A stretch of 50,000 nt of DNA from Alphaproteobacteria bacterium (lineage in GTDB: Bacteria > Pseudomonadota > Alphaproteobacteria > UBA9655): contig JABDDK010000003.1 of the NCBI GenBank assembly GCA_013287665.1, positions 1 to 50,000 on the forward strand. The letters run 5' to 3'. Numbering within the stretch: the stretch's first letter is position 1; the number at the start of each line of letters is the position of its first letter. This document shows, one piece after another, positions 26,738-35,158 of this stretch. Position numbers and translations under genes: made by a program. The notes beneath the pieces were generated by a model. That model was not told where the DNA came from, searched no databases, and saw only the letters and a program-made list of their open reading frames with translations.

Positions 26738-27895
26738 ATGACATTAATAACAACAACATCTGAGCTAAATGCGTTCTGTGAGCGCGCATCCAGCTGTTCA
26801 TATATCACGGTCGACACGGAATTTGTAAGGGAAACAACCTATTGGCCCCAGCTTTGTCTCATTCAGGTAGGGCTGCCAAAGGAAGCTGTTGCGATTGATC
26901 CTCTGGCCCAAGGCATTGATTTAACAGCGTTTTTAGAGCTTTTACAAAACCCTCATGTGATTAAAGTCTTTCACTCGGGCCGACAAGACGTTGAAATCTT
27001 TTATCATTTATCCGGTACAATCCCGACGCCTCTCTTTGATACACAGATCGCAGCGATGGTATGTGGCTTTGGAGAATCTGTTGGATATGATGTGCTTGTT
27101 CAAAAATTTGCGAAGGTTTCTATAGATAAATCATCTAGGTATACCCATTGGGCACAGCGCCCCCTTACAGAGAAGCAACTGACTTATGCTTTAGGTGATG
27201 TGATCCACCTACGAATTATATACGAGAAGTTGCATAAAAAGATAATGGATGAGGATCGTCTTCACTGGCTTGAGGATGAGCTCAATATTCTAACCGATCC
27301 TGCAACCTATTCTGTGGATCCTTATGCCGTTTGGCAGAAGATACGTGTCAGATCACCAAGACCACGCCAACTTGCCATATTAAGGGAGATCGCTGCTTGG
27401 CGTGAAATCACGGCTCAGAAGAGAGACGTGCCCCGAGGCCGTATCATGAAGGATGAAGCGATGTTAGAGCTTTCTGCCTCATCGCCCCGGTCTCAGGCCG
27501 ATCTTTCACGTATGAGGGGGCTTTCCCACTCTTTCATCAAAGGGGAAGAGGGAAGGGCGGTTATAGAACTTATTGAAAAGGCTCATTCCCTGCCCATTGA
27601 GGATTGCCCTCAAGTTAAGAGGTATGAAGATGTTCAACCCGGATCCTCAGCTCTGGTCGAAATGCTACGCATGCTGCTAAAGATTAAAGCTGAGAAATAC
27701 CAGGTTGCTCAAAAACTGATCGCGACCTCTAGTGATCTTGAGGCAATAGCGAAGTCAAATGACCTCACGATTCCAGCCCTTCAAGGATGGCGCCGCGAAG
27801 TGTTTGGGAATTCTGCGCTCGCTTTAAAAGAAGGCAAGGTTGCAATCGGGATTAAGGATTATCGGATTACACTGATACCACTCGAGAAGGCGTAA
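26738..27895 (+). CDS. rnd: Ribonuclease D
   Basis: 3'-to-5' exoribonuclease used in tRNA and other stable-RNA end trimming. The 385-aa protein has the DEDDy exonuclease domain at residues 1-190 (VDTEFVRE with Asp26 and Glu28, FHSGRQDVEIF, and YALGDVIHL near 150), then an HRDC domain at about 205-290 (RQLAILREIAAWRE, PRGRIMKDEAMLEL). The C-terminal 95 residues are helical, as in the family. It is divergent from aspS, as in many alphaproteobacteria. No strong ribosome site is visible before the ATG. Confidence 0.94.
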   Translation: MTLITTTSELNAFCERASSCSYITVDTEFVRETTYWPQLCLIQVGLPKEAVAIDPLAQGIDLTAFLELLQNPHVIKVFHSGRQDVEIFYHLSGTIPTPLFDTQIAAMVCGFGESVGYDVLVQKFAKVSIDKSSRYTHWAQRPLTEKQLTYALGDVIHLRIIYEKLHKKIMDEDRLHWLEDELNILTDPATYSVDPYAVWQKIRVRSPRPRQLAILREIAAWREITAQKRDVPRGRIMKDEAMLELSASSPRSQADLSRMRGLSHSFIKGEEGRAVIELIEKAHSLPIEDCPQVKRYEDVQPGSSALVEMLRMLLKIKAEKYQVAQKLIATSSDLEAIAKSNDLTIPALQGWRREVFGNSALALKEGKVAIGIKDYRITLIPLEKA

Positions 27896-27903
27896 CTTTT
27901 CGC

Positions 27904-27932
27904 TTGTACTCCTGCGCTCATTTTGATATAGA
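27904..27932 (+). promoter_or_regulatory. Sigma-70-like promoter of rpmI-rplT
   Basis: TTGTAC (27904-27909), a 17-bp spacer and TATAGA (27927-27932), eight bases after the end of rnd. This would give an mRNA leader of about 75 nt before rpmI. Confidence 0.6.
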
Positions 27933-27943
27933 TCCCGTACAGT

Positions 27944-27982
27944 CTAGTCAGGCAAGGGGAAAACCCGGGCATGCCAACCTAG
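27944..27982 (+). promoter_or_regulatory. Structured leader of the rpmI-rplT mRNA
   Basis: The leader can fold into a stem closed by CTAG/CTAG (27944-27947 with 27979-27982), GGCA/TGCC (27951-27954 with 27972-27975) and GGG/CCC (27957-27959 with 27964-27966) around an AAAA loop. L20 represses its own operon by binding leader RNA in other bacteria, so an L20-binding leader is possible; the match to known leaders is not established. Confidence 0.35.
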
Positions 27983-28012
27983 AGAGACACCTTTAAAAGA
28001 GAGAGAGATAAA

Positions 28013-28213
28013 ATGCCCAAGATGAAGACAAAGAGTAGCGTCAAAAAGCGCTTTAAACTCACAGCGACCGGTAAGGTCATTATGGCTCAAGCAGGTAAAC
28101 GACATGGAATGCGTAAGCGTTCAGCCGAAATGAGGCGGACAGCGCGCGGCACCACAATCATGAGAGAATGTGATGCTAAGATTGTACGTCGTTTTATGCC
28201 TTATGGAATATAG
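28013..28213 (+). CDS. rpmI: 50S ribosomal protein L35
   Basis: Small basic protein of the large ribosomal subunit. The 66-aa sequence is typical: [20 protein letters not shown] at the start, then [14 protein letters not shown] and a C-terminus ending RRFMPYGI. A purine-rich GAGAGAGA tract precedes the ATG. It is the first gene of a two-gene operon with rplT, 11 bases apart. infC is not next to it in this window, since rnd lies upstream. Confidence 0.97.
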   Translation: MPKMKTKSSVKKRFKLTATGKVIMAQAGKRHGMRKRSAEMRRTARGTTIMRECDAKIVRRFMPYGI

Positions 28214-28224
28214 GAGTTTGAGTT

Positions 28225-28584
28225 ATGGCACACGTTAAACGCGGGATTACAACACACGCCCGTCACAAAAAAATCATCAAGATGGCTAAAGGCTATCGGG
28301 GTCGCTCAAAGAATTGTTATCGGATTGCAATCCAACGCGTCGAGAAAGCATTACAATATGCGTATCGCGATCGTCGTAACCGGAAGCGCGACTTCCGCGG
28401 ACTCTGGATTCAACGTATCAATGCAGGCACACGGGAATATGGACTAACATATTCGAAGTTTATCAATGGCTTGACAAAAGCTGGTATTGAGATTGATCGG
28501 AAAGTTCTTGCGGATCTCGCTGTACGCGAACCAGTTGCTTTCAAAGCAATTGTGGATCAAGCACAGAAGGCTCTTGCGGCTTAG
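28225..28584 (+). CDS. rplT: 50S ribosomal protein L20
   Basis: Early-assembly protein of the large ribosomal subunit that binds 23S rRNA. The 119-aa protein has the conserved [20 protein letters not shown] start (the usual V-x-R-G form is slightly changed), [20 protein letters not shown] and [24 protein letters not shown] precedes the ATG. In many alphaproteobacteria pheS follows; here a MITE copy begins two bases after the stop and 3.2 kb of accessory DNA intervenes. Confidence 0.97.
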   Translation: MAHVKRGITTHARHKKIIKMAKGYRGRSKNCYRIAIQRVEKALQYAYRDRRNRKRDFRGLWIQRINAGTREYGLTYSKFINGLTKAGIEIDRKVLADLAVREPVAFKAIVDQAQKALAA

Positions 28585-28586
28585 AT

Positions 28587-28769
28587 TTCACCTCTCCCCT
28601 TGTGGGAGAGGTCGACGCGCAGCGGCGGGTGAGGGGTCCGTAATATCAGTAAGATTCTCTGTTTGTTAGTAAGGATATAGATATCCATAATACATAATGT
28701 CGTTTTGCAATTGGGTTGACGTTACCCCTCACCCGCCCCAAGAGGGGCGACCTCTCCCACAAGAGGTGA
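28587..28769. repeat. MITE-like inverted-repeat element, family 1 copy B
   Basis: A 183-bp element with the same TTCACCTCTCCCC left end (28587-28599) and a matching AGGTGA right end as copy A at 1348-1535. Left-end hairpins: ACCTCTCCC with GGGAGAGGT and CGaCGC with GCGgCG. Its core carries the copy A core in reverse complement, including CAGTAAGATTCTCTGTTT and TATAGATATCCATAAT. It starts two bases after the rplT stop. Confidence 0.88.
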
Positions 28770-28801
28770 TGTGCCAGGTATTCTCATCATAAAAAATAAC
28801 A

Positions 28802-28828
28802 TTGACTTACTCATCCCTTTTATATAGT
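28802..28828 (+). promoter_or_regulatory. Weak putative promoter of the 28861 gene
   Basis: TTGACT (28802-28807) and TATAGT (28823-28828) with a 15-bp spacer, shorter than ideal, 32 bp before the GTG start. Confidence 0.3.
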
Positions 28829-28860
28829 TATTGTAATTATTTATTTGAGGAGTTTGTATT

Positions 28861-30789
28861 GTGTATAGATTCGTATATATTTTATTTGTATTCATTTGTT
28901 TATTTGCATGTGGTCATCCCTGTTTTGCTATGGATTTGTGTGAACTCGATGATGAAAAGCCCGTATCAACGGCACTTGCACGTTCTCCTACTGAACTATA
29001 TCAAATAGGCAGCCCATTTATAGTCCTTCCCAAACAGGTAAGAGTTTCCGTCTTTTCGCATACCGATCAGGCTACTGTTTTAAATCTCATGTTATCTTGT
29101 AAACTGTTCAGACGTGAACTTCTTGAAGCATGTACATACATACCTACCGCATGGGCAAGCAGGGAAAAGCCTCAACGATTTTGGAATCCTCTTTTTCACC
29201 CTCGGGCCGTTCTGACTCTTTTTGAGCTCGTGAGCCTGGAGGCTCGCCCTTTATTTCGCGTAAAGCCGAAAGTACTTCCACCCGTTACAGAGTTGGTAGA
29301 AGATTTTACACATCTTGTTCGTGGCTCACGTGATGCAAGTTGGATATTATGTGAATACCTTTTGCATTTAGATCCTGGTCATCATTACAAGCAGGTCTGG
29401 CTTGGTGCACACCTAACACAGAGAATACCTGAATTTAGTGTCTTTATGAAGGTAAGGAGAGGGGTCGCGCCCTTATCTGAAGAGGAACCAGTCGATGTTA
29501 GCTTCGACCCTAAATTAAAGGCTCGTTTGATGGCCACAAAACTTTCAGCTCTTGCTGGAGATGAAGAAGCAAACGAAATGTTAAATGAGGATAAGAAACG
29601 CTTTTGGGGTTATTATTACTTTCATGAAAGGAGAGGGATATACTTTTCAGACTATGGGGGAGACTACAGGTATTCACTCTCGATGCTCCCCCCTTTGTGG
29701 CCTTGTTATTTTGATAAACTAAGCATTTTATTATCTCATCTTCATATCATGAGAAGATATCCTCTTGATCATTCGTTGGCCAATAACGTCGCATTTTGTA
29801 AATATTTCAAAGCTTTTTTCCAAAGCTTTCCTTTTGCAGATAAGGTTGAGTGGATTGAGCCTAAAAACACTTTTCTTCGTGGTTTAACAGGGATAAGACC
29901 CTGTTTTGAAGAGTGTGGCCTCGATCAAGATTTAGAGGAAATCGATCGTGAAATCATAAGGCTACTTGATTTTGCAACGATGGAGATGATGCTTGATTTT
30001 TCGAAGCGGCTTCTTGCGAGATATTCATTTCATCCTTCAGAACTTTATTCGAAAGTCATTGAGGTGTTAGAAGGACACTTGCGAAGTCCTAAGACTGACT
30101 CCAACTATCTCGATAACATCGCTTTAGAGATCGTCAAATCTATCCTCACTTATGGTTATGAACATCAATTTGAGGCTGCCGCTAAATATGTTGATGTCCT
30201 ATTGGGAAGATTTGGGGAGAATGTCAAATGCCATGTTTTTGATGGAGAGCTACCTGTATTTCATATCAATGAAGTTCTTGATCTCAAAGCGATATTGGCA
30301 CTGCACTCAGGCAATTTTGAAGAAGCCAACACTGCATTGCGAACAGGGACATCAAGAGATGCGGATAGATATGATCTTAGGTTTCAATACAGGGATACTC
30401 CAAAACTCTTCATATCCATTCAAAGACCTTCTCTCCTTAGAGAGTTTAACAGACACTGCACATATTCATTGGCTTTATTAAGAGCTCTAAAGAAACAAAT
30501 GAACAATCCAGACCTTCCCAGGACACTCATCAAAAAGGGAGGAACTATTGTAAAGTTTACATACAATTGGGCCCTTAAGCAATTGAGCACAAGATGGGCC
30601 GATTGGGCAGCGATGAGACAGATATCTCAAGTTATAGACGCAGACTTCGTCCGGATCTTTTTAAAGTGGAATCCTGTTATAAAGGGTCAATTTTTAGAGA
30701 TGTTATCAGTCGTGGGGCAAAAACCAGAAGTTGTAGAAGTTGATCAAGGGAAGTGCAAAGAAGAAGAGGGCGAATATGAGTATTTATAG
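28861..30789 (+). CDS. Secreted protein with an F-box-like motif, unknown function
   Basis: A 642-aa protein starting at GTG 28861, eight bases after GAGGAG. Residues 1-23 form a signal peptide (cleavage after CFA). Residues about 55-90 resemble an F-box: VLPKQVRVSVFSHTD, then the helix ATVLNLMLSCKLFRRELLE with the typical L-x-x-CK-x-F. The remaining 550 residues are mostly helical, without repeats I recognise, and end in an acidic Glu-rich tail. No enzyme motif was seen. F-box proteins are eukaryotic Skp1 partners and known bacterial examples are secreted effectors; whether this one is exported beyond the periplasm is unknown. It sits in the island between rplT and pheS. Confidence 0.7.
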   Translation: MYRFVYILFVFICLFACGHPCFAMDLCELDDEKPVSTALARSPTELYQIGSPFIVLPKQVRVSVFSHTDQATVLNLMLSCKLFRRELLEACTYIPTAWASREKPQRFWNPLFHPRAVLTLFELVSLEARPLFRVKPKVLPPVTELVEDFTHLVRGSRDASWILCEYLLHLDPGHHYKQVWLGAHLTQRIPEFSVFMKVRRGVAPLSEEEPVDVSFDPKLKARLMATKLSALAGDEEANEMLNEDKKRFWGYYYFHERRGIYFSDYGGDYRYSLSMLPPLWPCYFDKLSILLSHLHIMRRYPLDHSLANNVAFCKYFKAFFQSFPFADKVEWIEPKNTFLRGLTGIRPCFEECGLDQDLEEIDREIIRLLDFATMEMMLDFSKRLLARYSFHPSELYSKVIEVLEGHLRSPKTDSNYLDNIALEIVKSILTYGYEHQFEAAAKYVDVLLGRFGENVKCHVFDGELPVFHINEVLDLKAILALHSGNFEEANTALRTGTSRDADRYDLRFQYRDTPKLFISIQRPSLLREFNRHCTYSLALLRALKKQMNNPDLPRTLIKKGGTIVKFTYNWALKQLSTRWADWAAMRQISQVIDADFVRIFLKWNPVIKGQFLEMLSVVGQKPEVVEVDQGKCKEEEGEYEYL

Positions 30790-31008
30790 ATTTGTATAGA
30801 GCTTGTCATCGTCTTCTGATGCCCATTCTGAAAGAGTTCCTTCAAGGGTTTTAGGAAATTCGAAATCGAGCTTAGAAACTTTTCTTATTGTGACTTCATG
30901 ATCATGAACTTCAAAGCCAACTAAATCACCTTCATGGAGTTCTAAGAGCTTACGAATTACCTGTGGAATTGTAGCCTGATATTTCTGTGTAAGACGAGTC
31001 GTAAACAT
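30784..31008 (-). CDS. AbrB/MazE-family antitoxin-like DNA-binding protein (orphan)
   Basis: A 74-aa swapped-hairpin (AbrB/MazE/SpoVT) protein: TRLTQKYQATIPQVIRKLLE then the GDLVGFEVHDHEVTIRK strand pair. The C-terminal tail TLSEWASEDDD is the toxin-binding type found in antitoxins of MazF/PemK partners. No toxin gene follows: its 3' end overlaps the end of the convergent F-box-like gene by six bases. Promoter and paired GTAATA sites (31039-31052) lie directly upstream and could be its own operator. It is either an orphan regulator or a remnant of a toxin-antitoxin pair. Confidence 0.85.
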   Translation of the reverse strand: MFTTRLTQKYQATIPQVIRKLLELHEGDLVGFEVHDHEVTIRKVSKLDFEFPKTLEGTLSEWASEDDDKLYTNL

Positions 31009-31038
31009 ATCTCACCTGTTGAGTTGCGCCTTAATATG

Positions 31039-31071
31039 GTAATAATGTAATACGTTTCTTGGTTAAGTCAA
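31039..31071 (-). promoter_or_regulatory. Promoter and possible operator of the AbrB-like gene
   Basis: On the minus strand TTGACT (31071-31066), a 16-bp spacer and TACATT (31049-31044). Two direct copies of GTAATA (31039-31044 and 31047-31052 on the plus strand), eight bases apart, overlap the -10 and could be autoregulatory binding sites. Confidence 0.48.
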
Positions 31072-31184
31072 AGAGTTTGTAAAAACCTGATATATAGAAA
31101 TCAGCAAATTCTATTATATTATATATTTATTAACCATTATAAGTATAAACTTATTATAAGAGTATTGTATTGTCGAGGTTTGTC

Positions 31185-31700
31185 ATGAGATATTTTAGGT
31201 TTGGTATAATATTTATATTTTCTTTGATAATTGCATCCGGTCTGCAAGTGACAGCTTTTCCAAGTAACCATCCATTAAGTCTTCAGTTAGTCGAGTCAAC
31301 GATAGATGAGCCGCAGCATCACTCTTTGCCCCATAAACAGCCACCGAATGAAGTCAAGGATCTGGATAAATCAGCTCCAAAAACAGCAGCTAAGCCTTTG
31401 TCTGTAATTGAGATCGTGAAGGATGTTGGATCAAAAGTTATAAAAAATGAGGGTGGTCCTGAAAAATATTTTGGTGAAGTTATGACGGGGTATAAAAAAG
31501 TTTATAATGATGGTTTAGTTCAAGCCAATGAAAAGCGTAATAGCAGAATCGCTCGTGGACAAAAGCCTACTTTCTTTACTGATTTTATAGACGGGTTCAC
31601 AAGTACATTTGTTCCATCGGCAGTATTTACTTTTAAAAAGATAGGACTTCCGGTCCTAAAAGTCGCAGGTTATGTTTATTTTGGCATAACGACTCCCTAA
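31185..31700 (+). CDS. Small secreted protein of unknown function
   Basis: A 171-aa protein I do not recognise. ATG 31185 follows GAGG by seven bases; the TTG at 31170 has no ribosome site. Residues 1-24 look like a signal peptide (charged start, hydrophobic FGIIFIFSLIIASGL, cleavage near VTA). Residues 35-65 are Pro/His/Lys-rich, and the C-terminal part is amphipathic, with a hydrophobic stretch (about 143-168). It lies in the same island as the F-box-like and AbrB-like genes, 77 bases before pheS. The upstream 160 bp are extremely AT-rich. Confidence 0.68.
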   Translation: MRYFRFGIIFIFSLIIASGLQVTAFPSNHPLSLQLVESTIDEPQHHSLPHKQPPNEVKDLDKSAPKTAAKPLSVIEIVKDVGSKVIKNEGGPEKYFGEVMTGYKKVYNDGLVQANEKRNSRIARGQKPTFFTDFIDGFTSTFVPSAVFTFKKIGLPVLKVAGYVYFGITTP

Positions 31701-31718
31701 TACAATTCTCCTTTCCTC

Positions 31719-31749
31719 TTGTCCGAAGCCCCCTTTCTCATGCTATAAA
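31719..31749 (+). promoter_or_regulatory. Putative promoter of pheS-pheT-lepA-hemB
   Basis: TTGTCC (31719-31724) and TATAAA (31744-31749) with a 19-bp spacer, about 30 bp before pheS. The -10 is good and the spacing long. Confidence 0.38.
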
Positions 31750-31777
31750 GGGTGAGTTTTAAAACAAAGGATTTCCG

Positions 31778-32800
31778 ATGGATACAATTGGGCAGCTGAA
31801 AAGCCAAGTGATTCGTGAAGTTGAAGCGACTTCGTCTTTGCAAGAGCTTGAAGAAGTACGTGTGAAAGCTCTTGGGAAAAAGGGGCATCTGACCCTTCTG
31901 ATGAAGGACCTCGGGCAAAAAACGCCTGAGGAGCGGAAAACATTGGGCGCTGAGCTGAATGTCCTTAAGGATGCCCTGACTCAAGCTTTAGATCTCAAGA
32001 AAGTAAAGCTTGAAACAGAAACCATCAACGCAAAACTGGGTAAAGAAACACTGGATATTACCTTGCCACCGCGGCCGGATCAGAAGGGGATCGTTCATCC
32101 CTTGAGTCATGCTCTTGATGAAGTCATTCGTATTTTTGGCCAGATGGGCTTTGTGGTTGCGGAAGGGCCTGATATTGAGGAAGACTTTTTTAACTTTACG
32201 GCTCTTAACTTCCCTCCAGAGCATCCGGCACGGCAAGAGCATGATACCTTTTATATGCCCCCTTCACCTGATGGGCAGCCACTACTGCTGAGAACGCACA
32301 CATCACCTGTTCAGATAAGAACCATGACTGCTGGGGAACCGCCTATTCGAATTATCTCTACAGGTCGCACCTATCGGTCAGATTATGATGCAACTCACTC
32401 TCCCATGTTTCATCAGATAGAGGTACTTGTTGTGGATACAAAAACCCATATGGGCCACCTGAAGGGTTGTATAGAGGAATTCTGCCGTCTCTTTTTTGAA
32501 GATCCCAACTTGAAACTTCGCTTTAGACCGGGATTCTTTCCGTTTACGGAACCCTCTGCTGAGGTCGATATCATGTGGAAGGATGGTAAGTGGTTAGAGA
32601 TTCTAGGCTGCGGAATGGTGCATCCCAATGTGCTTCGCAATTGCAACATCGATCCAGATAAGTATCAAGGGTTTGCAGTAGGAATGGGGCTTGATCGCGT
32701 TACCATGCTGAAATATGGCATAGACGATTTACGCCTTTTTTATGAAACAGATTTAAGATGGTTGAATCATTATGGATTCACACCAGAGGCGAGGGGTTAA
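31778..32800 (+). CDS. pheS: Phenylalanyl-tRNA synthetase alpha subunit
   Basis: Catalytic subunit of the alpha2-beta2 class II enzyme that charges tRNA-Phe. The 340-aa protein has an N-terminal coiled-coil tRNA-binding arm (residues 1-85), motif 1 around HPLSHALDEVIRIFGQMGF, motif 2 near ISTGRTYRSDYDATHSPMFH and motif 3 in GFAVGMGLDRVTMLKYGI. AAAGGA precedes the ATG. pheT follows three bases later. The pair is split from rplT by an accessory island. Confidence 0.96.
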   Translation: MDTIGQLKSQVIREVEATSSLQELEEVRVKALGKKGHLTLLMKDLGQKTPEERKTLGAELNVLKDALTQALDLKKVKLETETINAKLGKETLDITLPPRPDQKGIVHPLSHALDEVIRIFGQMGFVVAEGPDIEEDFFNFTALNFPPEHPARQEHDTFYMPPSPDGQPLLLRTHTSPVQIRTMTAGEPPIRIISTGRTYRSDYDATHSPMFHQIEVLVVDTKTHMGHLKGCIEEFCRLFFEDPNLKLRFRPGFFPFTEPSAEVDIMWKDGKWLEILGCGMVHPNVLRNCNIDPDKYQGFAVGMGLDRVTMLKYGIDDLRLFYETDLRWLNHYGFTPEARG

Positions 32801-32803
32801 GCG

Positions 32804-35158
32804 ATGCGGTTTACATTATCTTGGCTTAAAGAGCATTTAGACACTCAGGCTTCTCTTCAAGAAATTACGGACAAGCTTACCCAACTGGGTCTTGTGGTGG
32901 ATAAGGTTGAAAATAAAGCGGACGTTTTAGCACCCTTTACCATCTGTGAGATTGTTGACATTGAGGAACATCCCAATGCGGATCGTTTGAAGGTTTGTAC
33001 CGTTAATACAGGTAAAGATGTGTTGCAAATCGTCTGCGGCGGAATTAATGCTCGTAAAGGTCTCAAGACTGTGCTTGCCCGTCCTGGGGATGTGATTCCA
33101 TCATCTGGGCAAGTCCTTAAAGTGGGAAAGGTCCGGGATGTTGATAGTTTTGGGATGCTCTGTTCAGCTGAGGAATTGCTTCTCGCAGAAGAATCAGAAG
33201 GGATTTTGGAAGTCGATCCATCAGCGCCTGTTGGAGAGGTTTATGCCAAATGGATGAAGCTTGATGATCCTGTTATTGAGATCGAAATCACACCGAATCG
33301 TGGGGATTGCTTAGGTGTTTATGGAATTGCGAGAGATCTTGCTGCAACTGGCATCGGTACTCTTAAACCTCTAAAGAAAGAGTCGGTTAAAGGAAAATAT
33401 CCCTGTTTCGTCTCTATTCAATTAGATCCTGAAGCTTGTGATCACTTTACAGCGCGCCTCATTAAAGGCGTCAAGAATGGACCTAGTCCAGATTGGCTTC
33501 AACGTAAGCTTATCGAGATCGGACTCAGACCTATTTCAGCGCTGGTAGACATCACAAACTATTATACGATAGATCGATCCCGCCCGCTCCACGTCTTCGA
33601 TGCGGATAAACTTAAAGGCAATCTTAACATTCGTTTATCGAAAAAGGGAGAGACCTTTGACGCCCTTGACGGAAAGACTTACACCCTGGATGAGGGCATG
33701 TCTGTCATCACCGATGATTCAGGTGTGATTTCCTTAGGCGGCATTATGGGTGGTGCAAGTACAGGATGTGATGAGAACACAACGAATGTCCTTTTAGAAG
33801 CTGGCTTGTTTGAGCCGATCCTTACGGCCATTACGGGACGAACGCTCGGTATTCATAGTGATGCTCGCTTTCGTTTCGAACGCTCTGGTGCAGATCCTGA
33901 GTACACTTTACTTGGACTTGAAGCTGGAACCCAGATGATCCTTGATCTCTGCGGAGGGGATGTGAGTGAGGTTATTCAAGTTGGGAAAGCTCCTAACTAC
34001 AGAAAGCACTTAGAGTTCCGACCGGAGCGCGTTGCGACCCTTGGAGGGGCTAACGTTTCCTTTTCTAAAATAAAGACGATATTGACCAGCCTTGGTTTTG
34101 AATCAAAAGGCAACGATCTAGAGCTTAATATTTATACGCCGTCTTGGCGCCCTGATATTGAGCAAGAAGCGGACATGGTTGAGGAAATTCTTCGTGTTGA
34201 GGGATATGATTCGATTCCTTCAGTTCCTTATAGTGAAAGGCCCGAGGGGAAACCCTTATCGCCTCTTCAGGAGAGACGCTTTGTGATACGGGATCGCCTT
34301 TCAGGACGCGGACTTGTGGAGGCCACAACATGGTCCTTTATCTCTCAGAAAGATGCGGATCAATTTGGGGGAATCCCTGAGAGTCTCTCAATCCTCAATC
34401 CCATTAGCCAGGATATGGCTGTGATGAGGCCGAGCATACTCCCGAACCTCCTGAAGGCGGTGGAATATAACCAAAACCGCGGATTTGATTCGATTGGCCT
34501 CTTCGAAGTTGGACCGCAGTTTCAAGATCCAACACCAAATGGACAATCCATGATGGCGACAGGTGTTAGAGCAGGCGCCTTTACTCCTGGGAATTGGAAA
34601 GAAAAGAAGCGTAACGTCGATCTCTATGACGCCAAGGCTGATGCACTGGCTATTCTCGAGATGAATGCGCAGTTAGATAGATCAGCACCGGGTTGGTATC
34701 ATCCTGGTCGTTCTGGGTGCTTTAAACTTGGCAATCAAATCCTCGGCTATTTTGGTGAGCTGCATCCGAGCATTCTCAGAGCCTTTGATGTCAAGGGACC
34801 TGCAGTTGCCTTTGAAATCTTCATCGATCGCATTCCTTTACCGAAGAAGAAGACAACGGCAAAACCTAAGCTAACACTTTCCCCTTATCAGGCTGTAGAA
34901 AGAGACTTTGCGTTTGTTGTTGGAAAAGATGTTCTTGCTGAAGCCGTGATAAAGGCGGTGCAGAAAGCGGACACACAGCTCATTGAAAGCATTGGCTTAT
35001 TTGATGTTTTTGAACTTCCTGAGGATAAGAAGTCTCTCGGGATTCGCATTCGCCTTCAACCCAAAGACCACACCTTAAGCGAGGAAGAAATTCAGTCGTT
35101 CTCACAAAAAATTATATCAACTGTTTCCCAAGCGACGGGCGGAGTATTACGTCAATGA
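32804..35158 (+). CDS. pheT: Phenylalanyl-tRNA synthetase beta subunit
   Basis: Structural and editing subunit of PheRS. In the 784-aa protein, an EMAP-like tRNA-binding domain lies at residues about 40-150, the B3/B4 editing domain at about 210-370 (with [13 protein letters not shown] and SLGGIMGG), B5 at about 400-470, the catalytic-like core at 480-680, and the FDX-ACB anticodon-binding domain at the end ([31 protein letters not shown]). Length is usual. Its TGA overlaps the lepA start (ATGA). Confidence 0.96.
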   Translation: MRFTLSWLKEHLDTQASLQEITDKLTQLGLVVDKVENKADVLAPFTICEIVDIEEHPNADRLKVCTVNTGKDVLQIVCGGINARKGLKTVLARPGDVIPSSGQVLKVGKVRDVDSFGMLCSAEELLLAEESEGILEVDPSAPVGEVYAKWMKLDDPVIEIEITPNRGDCLGVYGIARDLAATGIGTLKPLKKESVKGKYPCFVSIQLDPEACDHFTARLIKGVKNGPSPDWLQRKLIEIGLRPISALVDITNYYTIDRSRPLHVFDADKLKGNLNIRLSKKGETFDALDGKTYTLDEGMSVITDDSGVISLGGIMGGASTGCDENTTNVLLEAGLFEPILTAITGRTLGIHSDARFRFERSGADPEYTLLGLEAGTQMILDLCGGDVSEVIQVGKAPNYRKHLEFRPERVATLGGANVSFSKIKTILTSLGFESKGNDLELNIYTPSWRPDIEQEADMVEEILRVEGYDSIPSVPYSERPEGKPLSPLQERRFVIRDRLSGRGLVEATTWSFISQKDADQFGGIPESLSILNPISQDMAVMRPSILPNLLKAVEYNQNRGFDSIGLFEVGPQFQDPTPNGQSMMATGVRAGAFTPGNWKEKKRNVDLYDAKADALAILEMNAQLDRSAPGWYHPGRSGCFKLGNQILGYFGELHPSILRAFDVKGPAVAFEIFIDRIPLPKKKTTAKPKLTLSPYQAVERDFAFVVGKDVLAEAVIKAVQKADTQLIESIGLFDVFELPEDKKSLGIRIRLQPKDHTLSEEEIQSFSQKIISTVSQATGGVLRQ

